In this document: positions 26,603 through 35,752 of the stretch, one piece after another | Layout of the letters: every line of letters begins with the position of its first letter | Numbering within the stretch: the stretch's first letter is position 1 | Source: Methanosarcina sp. Ant1 | GTDB lineage: Archaea; Halobacteriota; Methanosarcinia; Methanosarcinales; Methanosarcinaceae | Assembly: GCA_001714685.2 (NCBI GenBank) | Contig: MDTP02000004.1 | Span: 1 to 56,347, forward strand | DNA length: 56,347 nucleotides | Direction of reading: 5' to 3' | Notes under the pieces: model-generated | Told to the model about the DNA's origin: nothing | What the model saw: the letters and a program-made list of their open reading frames with translations, nothing else | Database searches by the model: none | Made by a program: the position numbers and the translations under genes

Positions 26603-27631
26603 TTAATCCAGGCCAGAAACCTTTTTAACCGGAGACTTTTTTCCATCCTTTGAGAGCAGGACTACCCGGCTAATTTCAGATTCATCTGCGATTTCATACT
26701 CCAGGTATTTTGCAAGTTCTTGTGAGAACTCCAATACCTCTGCATGAGTGGGCATAGAGGAGCGGTCGAGACGAAGTCGTGAAAAGCCCAGATGCATGTA
26801 CGCTTTTATTTCCACAAAATCAGGGGAGGCTTTTTTGATCAGTTCGGCATAAGCTTCTGGTTTGAACATGTTTTGGCCTTTGACCAGCGTCGTCCGGATG
26901 ACTGTCCTTGAGTTTTTCTGTTTCATCAGAGACAGGGATTCGTTGATTTTTTCCCAGAGTGCAGCTGATTTGGGCTGGCAGACCTTCAAATAGGTTTCCA
27001 GGTCAGGCGCATCAAGACTCATGTAGAGCTGGGAAGGAGAAACCTTTGCAAGCATTTCAGGGACTGTTCCATTTGTGACCAGAAAAGTCGTAAAGCCTCT
27101 TTTTTCATATTCCTCAATAAGCTCTGGCAGGTAAGGGTAAAGGGTCGGCTCTCCGGACAAAGAGATTGCAACGTTATTCGGCTCATTGCTCTCAATCCAG
27201 CGTTCCTTAATTGCATTCGGAGAACCTCCAAAACCAGTGATTAACTTGCGCTGGCAGGCAATGCTTTCTTTTACAATTTTTTCTGGATGATCCCATTCTC
27301 CAAGATCAGGAACCGGAATCTCAGTCGGGCGCCAACAGAAGAGGCAGCGCTGGTTACACATAAGAGTCGGAGTCATTTGGAGGCAACGGTGAGATTGGAC
27401 TCCATAAAATTTGGATTTGTAGCAGAAGCCTTGACCATTCATAGCATGCCTGAGCCAGAGGCAGGTCTTAACAGCTGAGTGATGGCCTGCCAGGGCATAA
27501 CCCTGCTTTTTCAGGAGGGTCTTAAAATCAGGTATATCAAAGGGGAAAGAAGTCTGCTTTTCATTTCGGTCTTCTTGCTGAACTTCCAAAATATTTTCAC
27601 CGATGTCTTCCTTTTTTTCTTCCAGAGACAT
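26603..27631 (-). CDS. taw1: 4-demethylwyosine synthase (tRNA-Phe wybutosine pathway, radical SAM)
   Basis: Taw1/TYW1 condenses N1-methylguanosine-37 of tRNA-Phe with pyruvate carbons to form the tricyclic 4-demethylwyosine. The radical SAM motif is CNQRCLFC (C-x3-C-x2-C). Three upstream cysteines in KTCLWLRH, GFCYKS and SHRCLQM are spaced 13 and 13 residues, as in the second cluster of the M. jannaschii enzyme. LSGEPTLYPYLPELI is the typical GEPT strand. A TATA box (TTATATATA) at 27654-27664 on this strand places transcription start near 27634. I therefore favour ATG 27631 (MSLEEKKED, 342 residues), probably a leaderless or very short-leader mRNA, over ATG 27640. Length and motifs fit the archaeal family well. 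Confidence 0.94.
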   Translation of the reverse strand: MSLEEKKEDIGENILEVQQEDRNEKQTSFPFDIPDFKTLLKKQGYALAGHHSAVKTCLWLRHAMNGQGFCYKSKFYGVQSHRCLQMTPTLMCNQRCLFCWRPTEIPVPDLGEWDHPEKIVKESIACQRKLITGFGGSPNAIKERWIESNEPNNVAISLSGEPTLYPYLPELIEEYEKRGFTTFLVTNGTVPEMLAKVSPSQLYMSLDAPDLETYLKVCQPKSAALWEKINESLSLMKQKNSRTVIRTTLVKGQNMFKPEAYAELIKKASPDFVEIKAYMHLGFSRLRLDRSSMPTHAEVLEFSQELAKYLEYEIADESEISRVVLLSKDGKKSPVKKVSGLD

Positions 27632-27764
27632 TTTCCGCATATTAAATCTTAGTGGTATATATAAGGATCGGAAAATAATTTTAGAGAATTTTGCGGGCTA
27701 ATCAGAGGTGTTAGAACCGGCTATCTCCCAGAGTTCAGTCAGTGAAGTTACGGTTTGGCCAGGT

Positions 27765-29852
27765 TCACTCAAAAGTCAGGATCTTATAGGTAAAATCCGC
27801 GAGATCCACAATGGGAACTCTGGCAGGTACAGGCATAAGATTCACACGTTTCTGAAACTCTGTCTGACCCTGCCAGGTACCGGAATTGACAAGAAGGACA
27901 TTTTTATAACGCTGGACTCCTAGGGTATGGACGTGGCCTGTGTGGATAATGTCAGGCACAGGGTCGATTACGAAATAGTCCATTTTTTCCGGGGAGATGG
28001 AAACTCTGCTCCCATAAGTTGGAGCAAGGTGCCTGCGCTTTACCATTTCAAGGACGGCACCCGCAGGTTCCTGATACGAGACACCGGGAATGCTTGCCAC
28101 AAGGTCGTCAATCGACCTGCCGTGGTAAATGAGAATGCGCACACCGTCTAGATCAAGAAGAGCAGGATTACCAACGAAGATGACATTTGAAGGGAAATCA
28201 GCCTGGATTCTCTCAGGCAGGGCCGGCTGGGGTTCTGCCTGACGGACAGCGTCGTGGTTTCCTGGACTTATGATCACGCGAATATGCTCAGGAATTTCCC
28301 TGAAGTACTCTGCAGCTTTCCTGTACTGGTCATAGACATCCAGAATGTCCAGTTCCTTTTCCTGGTCAGGATAGATCCCTATGCCATCAACAAGGTCTCC
28401 TGCAACAACAAGATAACGGATACTGGCTGCAAGTTCCCGCATGACTTCTGAGTCAGATTTTCCTTTCAAAAAGTCCAGAAAATCCAGCCAGGCGTCTTCG
28501 AGGAACTGGGAACTTCCCACATGCACATCTGAAATCAGCACGATTTTCCCGTGACTTCCAGTCCTGCGCTGAACGTTATTGGGCACATCGGGCTGGATAA
28601 TCTTTGCAGCCATCATAAGGTTTCCATCATTCGTTACCGAACCCGTTACTCCAATGACCTCATCCAGGAGAATTTTAGAGGCTAGTTCGAAGAGCTCCTT
28701 GTCGGTATTTCGAATTAAAACTGAAAAAGAGCCCGTCGGGTCCTCAAGAGAAAGGACTTTGTGACCGTTAGTGGTGCTGCTGATGTCCGAGACCATCCCG
28801 ATAATCGATATTTCCTCCGAACCCCATTCTCCCCCTCCACGACGAAAACTTCTCTTTTTTAAACTTTCCATAGGACGCGCATTGACCCTGCTTCGGATTA
28901 TTTCTGAAAGCCTGCTGTACCTATCCCTGAAATACTGCACAAACTGAGTATATTCCCCAATGCAGGTGGAATGCCCCGATATATCGGAAATTACGGTTAC
29001 AGGGTTTATTCCTGGAAAATGTATGTACTCTTCGTCCCTGGAACTCGAGGATGAGCCCCTTCCAGCAATAGAGGAAAATGGATCTGTCCTGGAAATCTTG
29101 TTTGAAGGAGAAGATAGAAGAGAATTCTCGTTCCCGATAAAAGAGGAAGATGACCTTTCTCCAGCTAGTGAAGATGGTGATGAAAAGACCGATTCAGGTA
29201 CAGCCCTCAGTGAAGAAAGCGAGCCTGAAGAGAGGTAAGAATCCAGGATCTCCTCAGATGAATCATCGCCTGGTTGGGTCTCTGGAGCTTGTTGATAAGT
29301 TGTCTCCGGGACAGAAATAGAATCTGGAACAGGATTTTGATGGGGCTCTTTAGTAGTCTGACAAGGAACTGAAACGGGGATATCGGGCTCTAAGGAGAAC
29401 TCATCTGATTTGGGAGAAAGCGTAGAAGGTTCGGAAAGAAATTCCATTGCTTTTAAAGAGGTAGTTTGCATTTCATCAGAAGATAGCTTCCCTATTAAGG
29501 AATCGAAACCAGGATTTATTTTATTCTCTGAATAAATTGGCTTTGAAGCTCTCTCATAGGCAGCAAAACTCTCAATATCTATATTTTCGGCCCCTATGAC
29601 AATAACAGAGTTGTTGACAGTTGAAAGGACATATTTGAGCAGGCTTTCGGGCGAGTTGCTGGATTTGATGAGTTCCACGGCTTCAGGGCTTATCTGGTAC
29701 TCTTTTTCCATAACTGCCTGTATAATATCACTTTTGTCCATAGTTCCAACCTGACCTTTCAAAACTGACGTGAACCCTTCTAAGTCTTCTGGACTTGATT
29801 TGTCATTAGAGTTAATCTGATTCCAGATTTCAAGAGGCTCAAGCAAAGACAT
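27765..29852 (-). CDS. polB: DNA polymerase D (PolD) small subunit DP1, 3'-5' exonuclease
   Basis: DP1 is the proofreading small subunit of the archaeal replicative polymerase PolD. The 695-residue protein begins at ATG 29852 (MSLLEPLEIWNQI); an upstream TTG reading is less likely. Residues ~1-80 form a helical domain, followed by a long serine/proline-rich low-complexity linker (~110-310, e.g. SSPSSLAGERSSSSF). Then come an OB-fold (EISIIGMVSDISSTTNGH) and a calcineurin-like phosphoesterase domain. The latter shows metal motifs DVHVGS (~440), AGDLVDG (~490), GNHD (~535), YHGRS and GHVHTLG. All the catalytic metal-site motifs appear intact. A direct repeat TTAATGTGCT occurs twice just upstream. 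The large subunit is not in this window. Confidence 0.95.
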   Translation of the reverse strand: MSLLEPLEIWNQINSNDKSSPEDLEGFTSVLKGQVGTMDKSDIIQAVMEKEYQISPEAVELIKSSNSPESLLKYVLSTVNNSVIVIGAENIDIESFAAYERASKPIYSENKINPGFDSLIGKLSSDEMQTTSLKAMEFLSEPSTLSPKSDEFSLEPDIPVSVPCQTTKEPHQNPVPDSISVPETTYQQAPETQPGDDSSEEILDSYLSSGSLSSLRAVPESVFSSPSSLAGERSSSSFIGNENSLLSSPSNKISRTDPFSSIAGRGSSSSSRDEEYIHFPGINPVTVISDISGHSTCIGEYTQFVQYFRDRYSRLSEIIRSRVNARPMESLKKRSFRRGGGEWGSEEISIIGMVSDISSTTNGHKVLSLEDPTGSFSVLIRNTDKELFELASKILLDEVIGVTGSVTNDGNLMMAAKIIQPDVPNNVQRRTGSHGKIVLISDVHVGSSQFLEDAWLDFLDFLKGKSDSEVMRELAASIRYLVVAGDLVDGIGIYPDQEKELDILDVYDQYRKAAEYFREIPEHIRVIISPGNHDAVRQAEPQPALPERIQADFPSNVIFVGNPALLDLDGVRILIYHGRSIDDLVASIPGVSYQEPAGAVLEMVKRRHLAPTYGSRVSISPEKMDYFVIDPVPDIIHTGHVHTLGVQRYKNVLLVNSGTWQGQTEFQKRVNLMPVPARVPIVDLADFTYKILTFE

Positions 29853-30333
29853 ATTTAAAATATAAAAGTTAATCCGATACAAAATTAATGTGCTTAATCA
29901 GTACAAATTAATGTGCTAAAATTAATTTATCAAAAGGAAGAAGAAGTTTATGAAATATTACATTTGCTGACGCAACACTTATATCTATTGATTCCTGCCT
30001 ACTATAAAAGGGACCTGCCTGTTATTTAGTAAGTAGCTATAAAAACATGATAACTGGATAAACAGCTTGAAAATTAATATAGTATAAGAACAAAATCTTC
30101 AGACAAATGTATGGAAAAAAATACTGGATTAATTTTGCATAAGTCTGAAGAGTAAAAAGGGCTATAAAAATTCTAGAAATTGTATTGTAGTCTGATGTAA
30201 TCTGAATATTATTATAAGCTAGCTGCTGTACCATTTAAGTTAAGCAAATCGGATTTCAGACCGGAAAATAGCTAATGAAATTAATGCAGTACCAAAAAAT
30301 AAAAATTAAAAATTAAAAGAATAAAGGCTGATT
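29853..30333. other. Intergenic region between divergent polD1 and signal peptidase genes
   Basis: These 481 bp carry no gene. A direct repeat (ACAAATTAATGTGCT, about 29880-29920, two copies about 24 bp apart) lies next to the polD1 start. Promoters for both divergent genes must be here; TATA-like boxes are too numerous in this AT-rich DNA to choose. Confidence 0.4.
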
Positions 30334-30891
30334 ATGAGCAACATTAATAAGGAAAATAGTGCCCAGGAAGAGGAAAGCTCCTGGGTTTCCCTTGGAAAGG
30401 ATTTGCTGTCTGTTGCAGCTGTCCTGATCATTTTTATGGTCCTTTCCAAGCTGATATTCGGGCTCTGGACTCCTATGGTTGCGGTAGAGTCAGGGAGTAT
30501 GGAACCGCATATGCAGGTCGGAGATATTATTTTTGTTAAAAGTATTGATCGAGTGAACGTTATAACGAATGAAGAAGGAAAAAAATCAGGATATTCATCC
30601 TTTGAAAATTACGGAAATGTGATTCTTTACCGACCTTATGGGGAGGAAGGCGTAACCCCGATAATTCATAGGGCAATGTACAGGGTAGAAGTCGGAGAGC
30701 CTATGTGGGAAGGCGGCCCTCCTGCTAAGCATGCCGGTTATATTACCAAAGGAGATAATGTTGTAACTAACAAGCACTTTGACCAGGAAGGACAGATAAG
30801 TTATGAGACGCCTGTCGAAGATGAGTGGATTATAGGGACTGCACAGTACAGGATTCCTTATCTGGGATACATCAGGCTATTCTTTGCATAA
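30334..30891 (+). CDS. Signal peptidase I, archaeal/SEC11 type (S26B)
   Basis: Signal peptidase I removes signal peptides from exported proteins at the outer face of the membrane. The 185-residue protein has one N-terminal membrane helix at about 24-46 (LLSVAAVLIIFMVLSKLIFG). The catalytic serine is Ser55 in VESGSMEPHMQVGD. The second catalytic residue is His112 (TPIIHRAMYRV), as in the eukaryote/archaeal branch, which uses His instead of the bacterial Lys. The conserved GDN box is at 140-142 (YITKGDNVVTNKHFD). The C-terminus ends shortly after a hydrophobic segment (YRIPYLGYIRLFFA). It is a stand-alone gene followed by a terminator hairpin. Confidence 0.94.
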   Translation: MSNINKENSAQEEESSWVSLGKDLLSVAAVLIIFMVLSKLIFGLWTPMVAVESGSMEPHMQVGDIIFVKSIDRVNVITNEEGKKSGYSSFENYGNVILYRPYGEEGVTPIIHRAMYRVEVGEPMWEGGPPAKHAGYITKGDNVVTNKHFDQEGQISYETPVEDEWIIGTAQYRIPYLGYIRLFFA

Positions 30892-30928
30892 CCCAGGTAA
30901 CTATAATTATCAACTTATCTTTTTAAGA

Positions 30929-30965
30929 TTGAGCCAGTTTCGAAATTCGCTGGTTCAATTATTTT
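30929..30965 (+). terminator. Signal peptidase gene terminator
   Basis: TTGAGCCAG (30929-30937) and CTGGTTCAA (30950-30958) form a 9-bp stem with one G-T pair. The loop is TTTCGAAATTCG, and TTATTTTATT follows. Confidence 0.65.
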
Positions 30966-31152
30966 ATTCTCTATTTTTGGATTTCCAGGTCTTCTGGCTT
31001 ATCCCTATTAGTTTCTATTTTGCAGCTTTTGGATACAATCCTAATCTTTTCCAGATAATTATGCGAAATCTTTTTGAGCTTTAACAAATCACAGTAGATC
31101 TAATTTATAAAATGACTTTAAAAAGAAAAGTAATTTCAAAACAGTCCGAAAA

Positions 31153-32115
31153 ATGAAGCTCAATAAATTAAAAATCGGCAAGATTGAAACTCCTGGAAAC
31201 CTCCTTCTTGCGCCCATGGCAGACGTGACAAACTTAGCTTTCAGGTTGCTCTGCAGGCAGCATGGAGCTGACCTTACATACACGGAAATGATCAATGCAG
31301 ATGCCCTGCTCAGCGAAAACCGGAAATCTCTTCTTAAAGGACTGAGCTCATCCGAAGACCGGCCTTTTGGGATTCAGATTGTAGGGAGCTCACCTGAGAA
31401 GTTGCGTAAAGCTGCGCTCTTTGTTGAAAATGAATACAGGCCTGAAATTATCGACGTGAACATGGGCTGTCCTGTACAACGCATTACAGGGACAGGGTGT
31501 GGCTCGGCTCTTCTTAACTTTCCGAAGCTTGTGTATGAAATAATATCGGAGCTGACAGATGCCCTGAAAACTCCTGTAACTGCAAAGATCCGCATTCTGG
31601 AAAGAGATGAAAAGACCCTTGAGATTGCACACCTGATCGAAAAGGCAGGAGCTTTCGCTCTGACCGTGCACGGCAGAAAGGCAGAGCAGATGTACTCCGG
31701 AAGTTCGGACTTTGCAGTGATCAGAATGGTCAAAAGCGAACTTTCTATTCCAGTTATTGCAAACGGCGATATAAGGGACGAAGAGTCTGCCGAAAGTGCC
31801 CTTGATTTTACAGGCTGTGACGGGCTTATGATCGGGCGTGCAGCAATGGGAAATCCGTTCATATTCCGAAGGATCAGGCATTATCTGGAAACAGGAGAAA
31901 AGCTTGAAGTTGACAGGCAGGCCCAACAACTGGAAGATTTTGAAACCTATGTTACCCTGCTTGAAGAACATGATCTCTTTTCATCCCTGAACCTGAGGAT
32001 GCACGCCCACTGGTTTACAAAAGGGTTACATGGCTCACGGCAGATCAGGGAAAAGATTAATAATCTAAAAGATGGAAAGGCAATAATTGATCTGATAAAG
32101 AGTTCCTGTAAGTAA
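31153..32115 (+). CDS. dus: tRNA-dihydrouridine synthase
   Basis: Dus enzymes reduce uridines in tRNA to dihydrouridine with FMN and NADPH. The 320-residue protein has the TIM-barrel start GNLLLAPMADVTNLAFRLL. The active-site motif is VNMGCPVQRITGTGCGSALL, with the catalytic cysteine probably Cys106. The FMN-contacting region includes VHGRKAEQMYSG and NGDIRDEESA, then GLMIGRAAMGNPFIF. The C-terminal helical RNA-binding part is shorter than in bacterial enzymes. An alternative within the same superfamily is a dihydroorotate dehydrogenase-like protein, but the GCP motif and overall pattern favour Dus. A TATA-like box at about 31106-31112 suggests a short leader. Neighbours are not functionally linked. 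Confidence 0.9.
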   Translation: MKLNKLKIGKIETPGNLLLAPMADVTNLAFRLLCRQHGADLTYTEMINADALLSENRKSLLKGLSSSEDRPFGIQIVGSSPEKLRKAALFVENEYRPEIIDVNMGCPVQRITGTGCGSALLNFPKLVYEIISELTDALKTPVTAKIRILERDEKTLEIAHLIEKAGAFALTVHGRKAEQMYSGSSDFAVIRMVKSELSIPVIANGDIRDEESAESALDFTGCDGLMIGRAAMGNPFIFRRIRHYLETGEKLEVDRQAQQLEDFETYVTLLEEHDLFSSLNLRMHAHWFTKGLHGSRQIREKINNLKDGKAIIDLIKSSCK

Positions 32116-32649
32116 AAATATTGAAATATTTCATTTTTTTGAAAAGTAAGATTCGTTTACAATCAAACCCCATTAAAACAGGATCATAAGACAGGTCAAC
32201 CTGAATGTACTAAATATAAATACACCTAAAATATAATAAGAAGATGGAAAAATATATATACATTTCTCGAATTTCACCGAAAAGCTAATAATAATCTACA
32301 TTATTATCCATGAACTATGGGCGATGAACGGCGTGAATATATAATTATTAAGATATTGCTTTCAGTATTTGTTACAACCAGTCATATGATCACTTCCAGG
32401 TTAACAATTAACCATCAAAGTTTTGAATCTTTGTGAGTTTGCATATGCATCTCGCAGTGGTGCCTGAAGAAAGAGTCTGGTACTTAAATTGTTTTTGACA
32501 AAATAAAAAATATGGTAATATCAGATTAATCGATTAAAAAAAGGGGCTCTGCGTTGTTTTGTGTGGATATTCATAAAAACCAACGCGGTCTCGAGTTGAA
32601 AAATCACCTTATCCATAGAGAATGACGAAGGGAAAAAAGGAGAATCCAT
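32116..32649 (+). promoter_or_regulatory. por operon promoter and long structured leader
   Basis: This 534-bp gap has no gene. A strong TATA box, AAAAATATATATA, lies at about 32249-32261, implying a leader of several hundred nt before porG at 32650. Inside the leader GCGTTG (32551-32556) pairs with CAACGC (32581-32586) and extends by TTTT/AAAA with one bulge, making a ~10-bp stem. The ribosome-binding site AAAGGAG is about 10 nt before the porG ATG. Confidence 0.45.
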
Positions 32650-33198
32650 ATGAAGGAAATCAGAATACACGGTCGAGGAGGTCAGGGTTCTGTTACCGCA
32701 GCTGAGATGCTTTCCGTTGCAGCTTTTGAAGATGGAAAGTTCAGCCAGGCCTTCCCCGCTTTTGGGGTAGAGCGTAGAGGTGCCCCTGTACAGGCATTTA
32801 CCAGGATCAGTAACAGTCCAATAAGGCTCCGAAGTCAGATATACACTCCGGATTATGTTATTGTCCAGGATGCAACCCTACTTGAAACTGTTAACGTTGC
32901 AAGCGGGATAAAAGATGACGGAATAATCATCGTCAACACAACAGAGACACCGGAAAGCCTGAACCTTAATACAAAGGCTAAGGTTATGACCGTGGACGCT
33001 ACAAAGGTGGCAATGGATATGATAGGTCTTCCCATTGTAAACACTGTCCTTCTAGGAGCTTTTGCGGGCGCAACCGGAGAAATCAAGGTAGAATCGATCC
33101 AGAATGCAATAAAGGCTCGATTTCCAGGAAGAGTCGGAGAAAAGAATGCAAAGGCGATTCAGAAAGCTTACGAGCTGATCAGCGGGGAAGAAGCATGA
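32650..33198 (+). CDS. porG: Pyruvate:ferredoxin oxidoreductase, gamma subunit
   Basis: PorG is the gamma subunit of the four-subunit pyruvate:ferredoxin oxidoreductase (pyruvate synthase). The complex interconverts pyruvate and acetyl-CoA plus CO2 with ferredoxin as electron carrier. The 182-residue protein starts [20 protein letters not shown], the standard domain III signature. [20 protein letters not shown] and later TVLLGAFAG follow. It overlaps porD by 4 bp (33195-33198), so translation is coupled. In acetate- or methanol-grown cells the complex works mainly in the biosynthetic (pyruvate-forming) direction. It is the first gene of porGDAB. Confidence 0.96.
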   Translation: MKEIRIHGRGGQGSVTAAEMLSVAAFEDGKFSQAFPAFGVERRGAPVQAFTRISNSPIRLRSQIYTPDYVIVQDATLLETVNVASGIKDDGIIIVNTTETPESLNLNTKAKVMTVDATKVAMDMIGLPIVNTVLLGAFAGATGEIKVESIQNAIKARFPGRVGEKNAKAIQKAYELISGEEA

Positions 33199-33527
33199 GC
33201 ACTGAAACTGATCAAGACCGCAGACCATGTCCGGACGTCTTAAATACTGATCCCGAAACGGAAAGATTGAATATCACCCGCTGCAGGGTCTGTAAACCCG
33301 GTTCGACCCTTAAAAACAAAACCGGAGGCTGGAGAAATTTCCGTCCTGTTTATATTTACGAAAAATGTACCAAGTGCGGAATCTGCGAGATCGTATGCCC
33401 TGACATGTCTGTCAAACCCAGGGAAGACGGCTTTTTTGAGTACGATTACGATTACTGCAAAGGTTGCGGCATCTGTGCAAATGAATGTCCTGCAGATGCA
33501 ATTGAAATGATTCTGGAGGAGAAATAA
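33195..33527 (+). CDS. porD: Pyruvate:ferredoxin oxidoreductase, delta (2x[4Fe-4S] ferredoxin) subunit
   Basis: PorD carries two [4Fe-4S] clusters that pass electrons from the TPP site to ferredoxin. The 110-residue protein has two ferredoxin motifs: [13 protein letters not shown] at about 62-74 and [14 protein letters not shown] at about 89-102. Both have full C-x2-C-x2-C-x3-C-P spacing. The N-terminal ~50 residues contain two additional cysteines (RCRVCKPGS) and a [14 protein letters not shown] segment typical of the delta subunit. It overlaps porG by 4 bp and its last base is shared with the porA start (33527), so the three genes are tightly coupled. Confidence 0.95.
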   Translation: MSTETDQDRRPCPDVLNTDPETERLNITRCRVCKPGSTLKNKTGGWRNFRPVYIYEKCTKCGICEIVCPDMSVKPREDGFFEYDYDYCKGCGICANECPADAIEMILEEK

Positions 33528-34735
33528 TGATTAATCCGGCTTATAAGGGAAAAATGGTGGTGGTGGAAGGTTCTTATGCGGTGGCCCATTCCGCAAAAAT
33601 TTGCCGTCCAAATGTAATCTCAGCCTACCCGATTACTCCCCAGACCCATATTGTTGAAGACCTGTCTCAATTCATGGCAGATGGAGAGATCCCCAACTGT
33701 GAATATATAAATGTGGAATCCGAGTTTTCGGCAATTTCCGCACTTATAGGAGCAGCAGCAGTAGGTGCCAGGACCTATTCAGCCACTACTTCCCAGGGGC
33801 TCTTACTAATGCATGAGGCGCTTTTTAATGCTTCAGGCATGAGGCTTCCGATTATAATGACTGTAGCAAACAGGGCAGTTGGCGCTCCAATTAATATATG
33901 GAATGACCATCAGGATGCAATTGCCCAGAGAGACACAGGCTGGATTCAGCTCTATGTAGAAGATGTTCAGGAAGCATCTGACACCCTGCCCCAGCTCTAC
34001 AAAATTGCAGAAGATAACGACGTCATGCTGCCAGGTATGGTCTGCATGGACGGATTTATTCTCTCTCATGTTTACGAGCCTGTTGTTCTGCTTGAACAGG
34101 AACTGACTGATAATTTCCTCCCTCCTTTCCAGCCCGAAAATGTGCTTGACCCGAAAGACCCAAAGACCTTTGGAGCCTTCGCAGCCCCTGATACCTATGA
34201 AGAGTTCAGGTACCTGCAGGAACAGGCAATGCAAAAAGCTCTTCCGAAGATCGAAGCCGTGGCAAAGGAGTTCGAAGAAATCTTCGGCAGGTTCAACGGA
34301 GGGCTTGTTGACGGATACATGCTTGATGATGCCGAAATTGTCATCATGTCTATGGGCTCTGTTCTTGGGACTATTAAAGATGTCGTTGACCAGTATAGGG
34401 CAAGAGGAGAAAAGATTGGCGTCTTAAAAGTAAGGTCCTTCAGACCCTTCCCGAAGGAACAGGTTAGAGAGGCCATTAAGAATGCGCATGCAGTTGTCGT
34501 ACTTGATAAGAACATCTCCATAGGGACAAACGAAGGAGCCCTCTTTACCGAGACTAAGTCCTGCCTCTATAACAGCAAAGTCCGCGTACCGGTTATGGGT
34601 TATACCCTGGGCCACGGAGGCCGCGACATCCGCATGGAAAGTATTGCAAAGGTGATTGAAGAAACCAAGAAAGTTGCAAAGTCCGGGATCACGGTTGAAA
34701 GTCGGTTCCTGGATCTCAAGGAGGAGTTGCTATGA
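33527..34735 (+). CDS. porA: Pyruvate:ferredoxin oxidoreductase, alpha subunit
   Basis: PorA forms the pyrimidine-binding half of the TPP site (with domain II). The 402-residue protein contains the family mark [20 protein letters not shown] near residues 30-50. It continues with [20 protein letters not shown] and [20 protein letters not shown], and [20 protein letters not shown] in the substrate region. The C-terminal domain ([20 protein letters not shown]) is the transketolase C-like part. It begins with ATG 33527 overlapping the porD stop codon and overlaps porB by 4 bp. All four por genes are thus in one compact operon. Confidence 0.96.
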   Translation: MINPAYKGKMVVVEGSYAVAHSAKICRPNVISAYPITPQTHIVEDLSQFMADGEIPNCEYINVESEFSAISALIGAAAVGARTYSATTSQGLLLMHEALFNASGMRLPIIMTVANRAVGAPINIWNDHQDAIAQRDTGWIQLYVEDVQEASDTLPQLYKIAEDNDVMLPGMVCMDGFILSHVYEPVVLLEQELTDNFLPPFQPENVLDPKDPKTFGAFAAPDTYEEFRYLQEQAMQKALPKIEAVAKEFEEIFGRFNGGLVDGYMLDDAEIVIMSMGSVLGTIKDVVDQYRARGEKIGVLKVRSFRPFPKEQVREAIKNAHAVVVLDKNISIGTNEGALFTETKSCLYNSKVRVPVMGYTLGHGGRDIRMESIAKVIEETKKVAKSGITVESRFLDLKEELL

Positions 34736-35622
34736 CTAAAGCTGCACCAAAAACATATATTGCTTCGGGACACAGCGGCTGTGCAGGTTGTTGTGATGCC
34801 TTTGCTGCAAAATTCACACTCATGGCCGTAGGCCCCAATTGTATTGTAGTTAACCCTACCGGCTGCCTTGAAGTGATGTCCACGCCTTTCCCATTGTCAT
34901 CCTGGCAGGTTCCCTGGATTCACTCTCTCTTTGAAAACGCAGGCGCAGTGGCCTCAGGTGTGGAAGCTGCCTTAAAAGCCCTTGGCAAAAAGGATGATAT
35001 CAAGGTCATAGCGATCGGAGGCGATGGCTCTACTATGGACATAGGAATAGGTGCCATCTCAGGTGCCTTTGAGCGCGGCCATGATTTCACCTATGTCTGT
35101 ATGGACAATGAAGCCTATATGAACACGGGAATCCAGCGCAGCAGTGCAACTCCTTATGATGCCAGCACCACGACAAGTCCTGCCGGAAAAGTCTCCTTTG
35201 GAAATCCGTTCCCAAAAAAGAACATGCCTGCCATCATGGTAGCCCATGGCTCTCCGTATGTAGCAACTACCTCAATAGGCTTCCCAAGAGACATGATCCG
35301 CAAGGTAAAAAAAGCCACCGAAATCGTGGGTCCAACCTACATCCATGCCCATGCCCCCTGTACAACAGGCTGGGGATTTGACACTTCCAAGACCCTGGAA
35401 ATTGCGAAACTCGCAGTCGAAACCTGCCTCTGGCCAATGTACGAGATGGAAAATGGGGAACTCACGCAGGTCAGGAAAATCAAGGACCCCAGACCAGTAG
35501 AGGAGTATCTGAGAGCTCAAAAGCGATTCAAGCATCTCTTCACCATGGAAGGCGGCGAAGAAGAAATCAAGAAAATTCAGGCTACTGCAGACTGGAACAT
35601 AAAACACTACGGACTTCAGTGA
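34732..35622 (+). CDS. porB: Pyruvate:ferredoxin oxidoreductase, beta (TPP-binding) subunit
   Basis: PorB binds thiamine pyrophosphate and the proximal [4Fe-4S] cluster. The 296-residue protein shows the N-terminal cluster cysteines in [13 protein letters not shown] (C-x2-C) and a later cysteine in [10 protein letters not shown]. The TPP motif begins [19 protein letters not shown] and the Asn/Tyr pair [12 protein letters not shown] follows about 25 residues on. [10 protein letters not shown] is also typical. The stop codon TGA (35620-35622) lies within the terminator hairpin. It is the last gene of porGDAB. Confidence 0.96.
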   Translation: MTKAAPKTYIASGHSGCAGCCDAFAAKFTLMAVGPNCIVVNPTGCLEVMSTPFPLSSWQVPWIHSLFENAGAVASGVEAALKALGKKDDIKVIAIGGDGSTMDIGIGAISGAFERGHDFTYVCMDNEAYMNTGIQRSSATPYDASTTTSPAGKVSFGNPFPKKNMPAIMVAHGSPYVATTSIGFPRDMIRKVKKATEIVGPTYIHAHAPCTTGWGFDTSKTLEIAKLAVETCLWPMYEMENGELTQVRKIKDPRPVEEYLRAQKRFKHLFTMEGGEEEIKKIQATADWNIKHYGLQ

Positions 35623-35645
35623 AAACTGAAGTTCAACTTTTTTAA
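35613..35645 (+). terminator. por operon terminator overlapping the porB stop codon
   Basis: ACTTCAGT (35613-35620) and ACTGAAGT (35625-35632) form a perfect 8-bp stem with a GAAA tetraloop, followed by TTCAACTTTTTTAATTT. The first bases of the porB stop codon lie at the stem-loop boundary. Confidence 0.75.
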
Positions 35646-35752
35646 TTTATGTTTTTTATTATTTTTTTTGGTTTGAGCTATTTTGCTTGATTTATTTTGT
35701 TCCAACCTGGCTTTAGAGTTAATGCTACTTTTTAACCGTTCCCTTGCGTGAA

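Noticed and set aside
26455-26646. Minus-strand frame over the purine tract giving a Phe/Ser repeat protein
   Set aside because: It is a translation of simple-sequence DNA.
30037-30234. 65-codon minus-strand frame in the polD1-signal peptidase gap
   Set aside because: Low-complexity hydrophobic translation of AT-rich spacer with no start signal.
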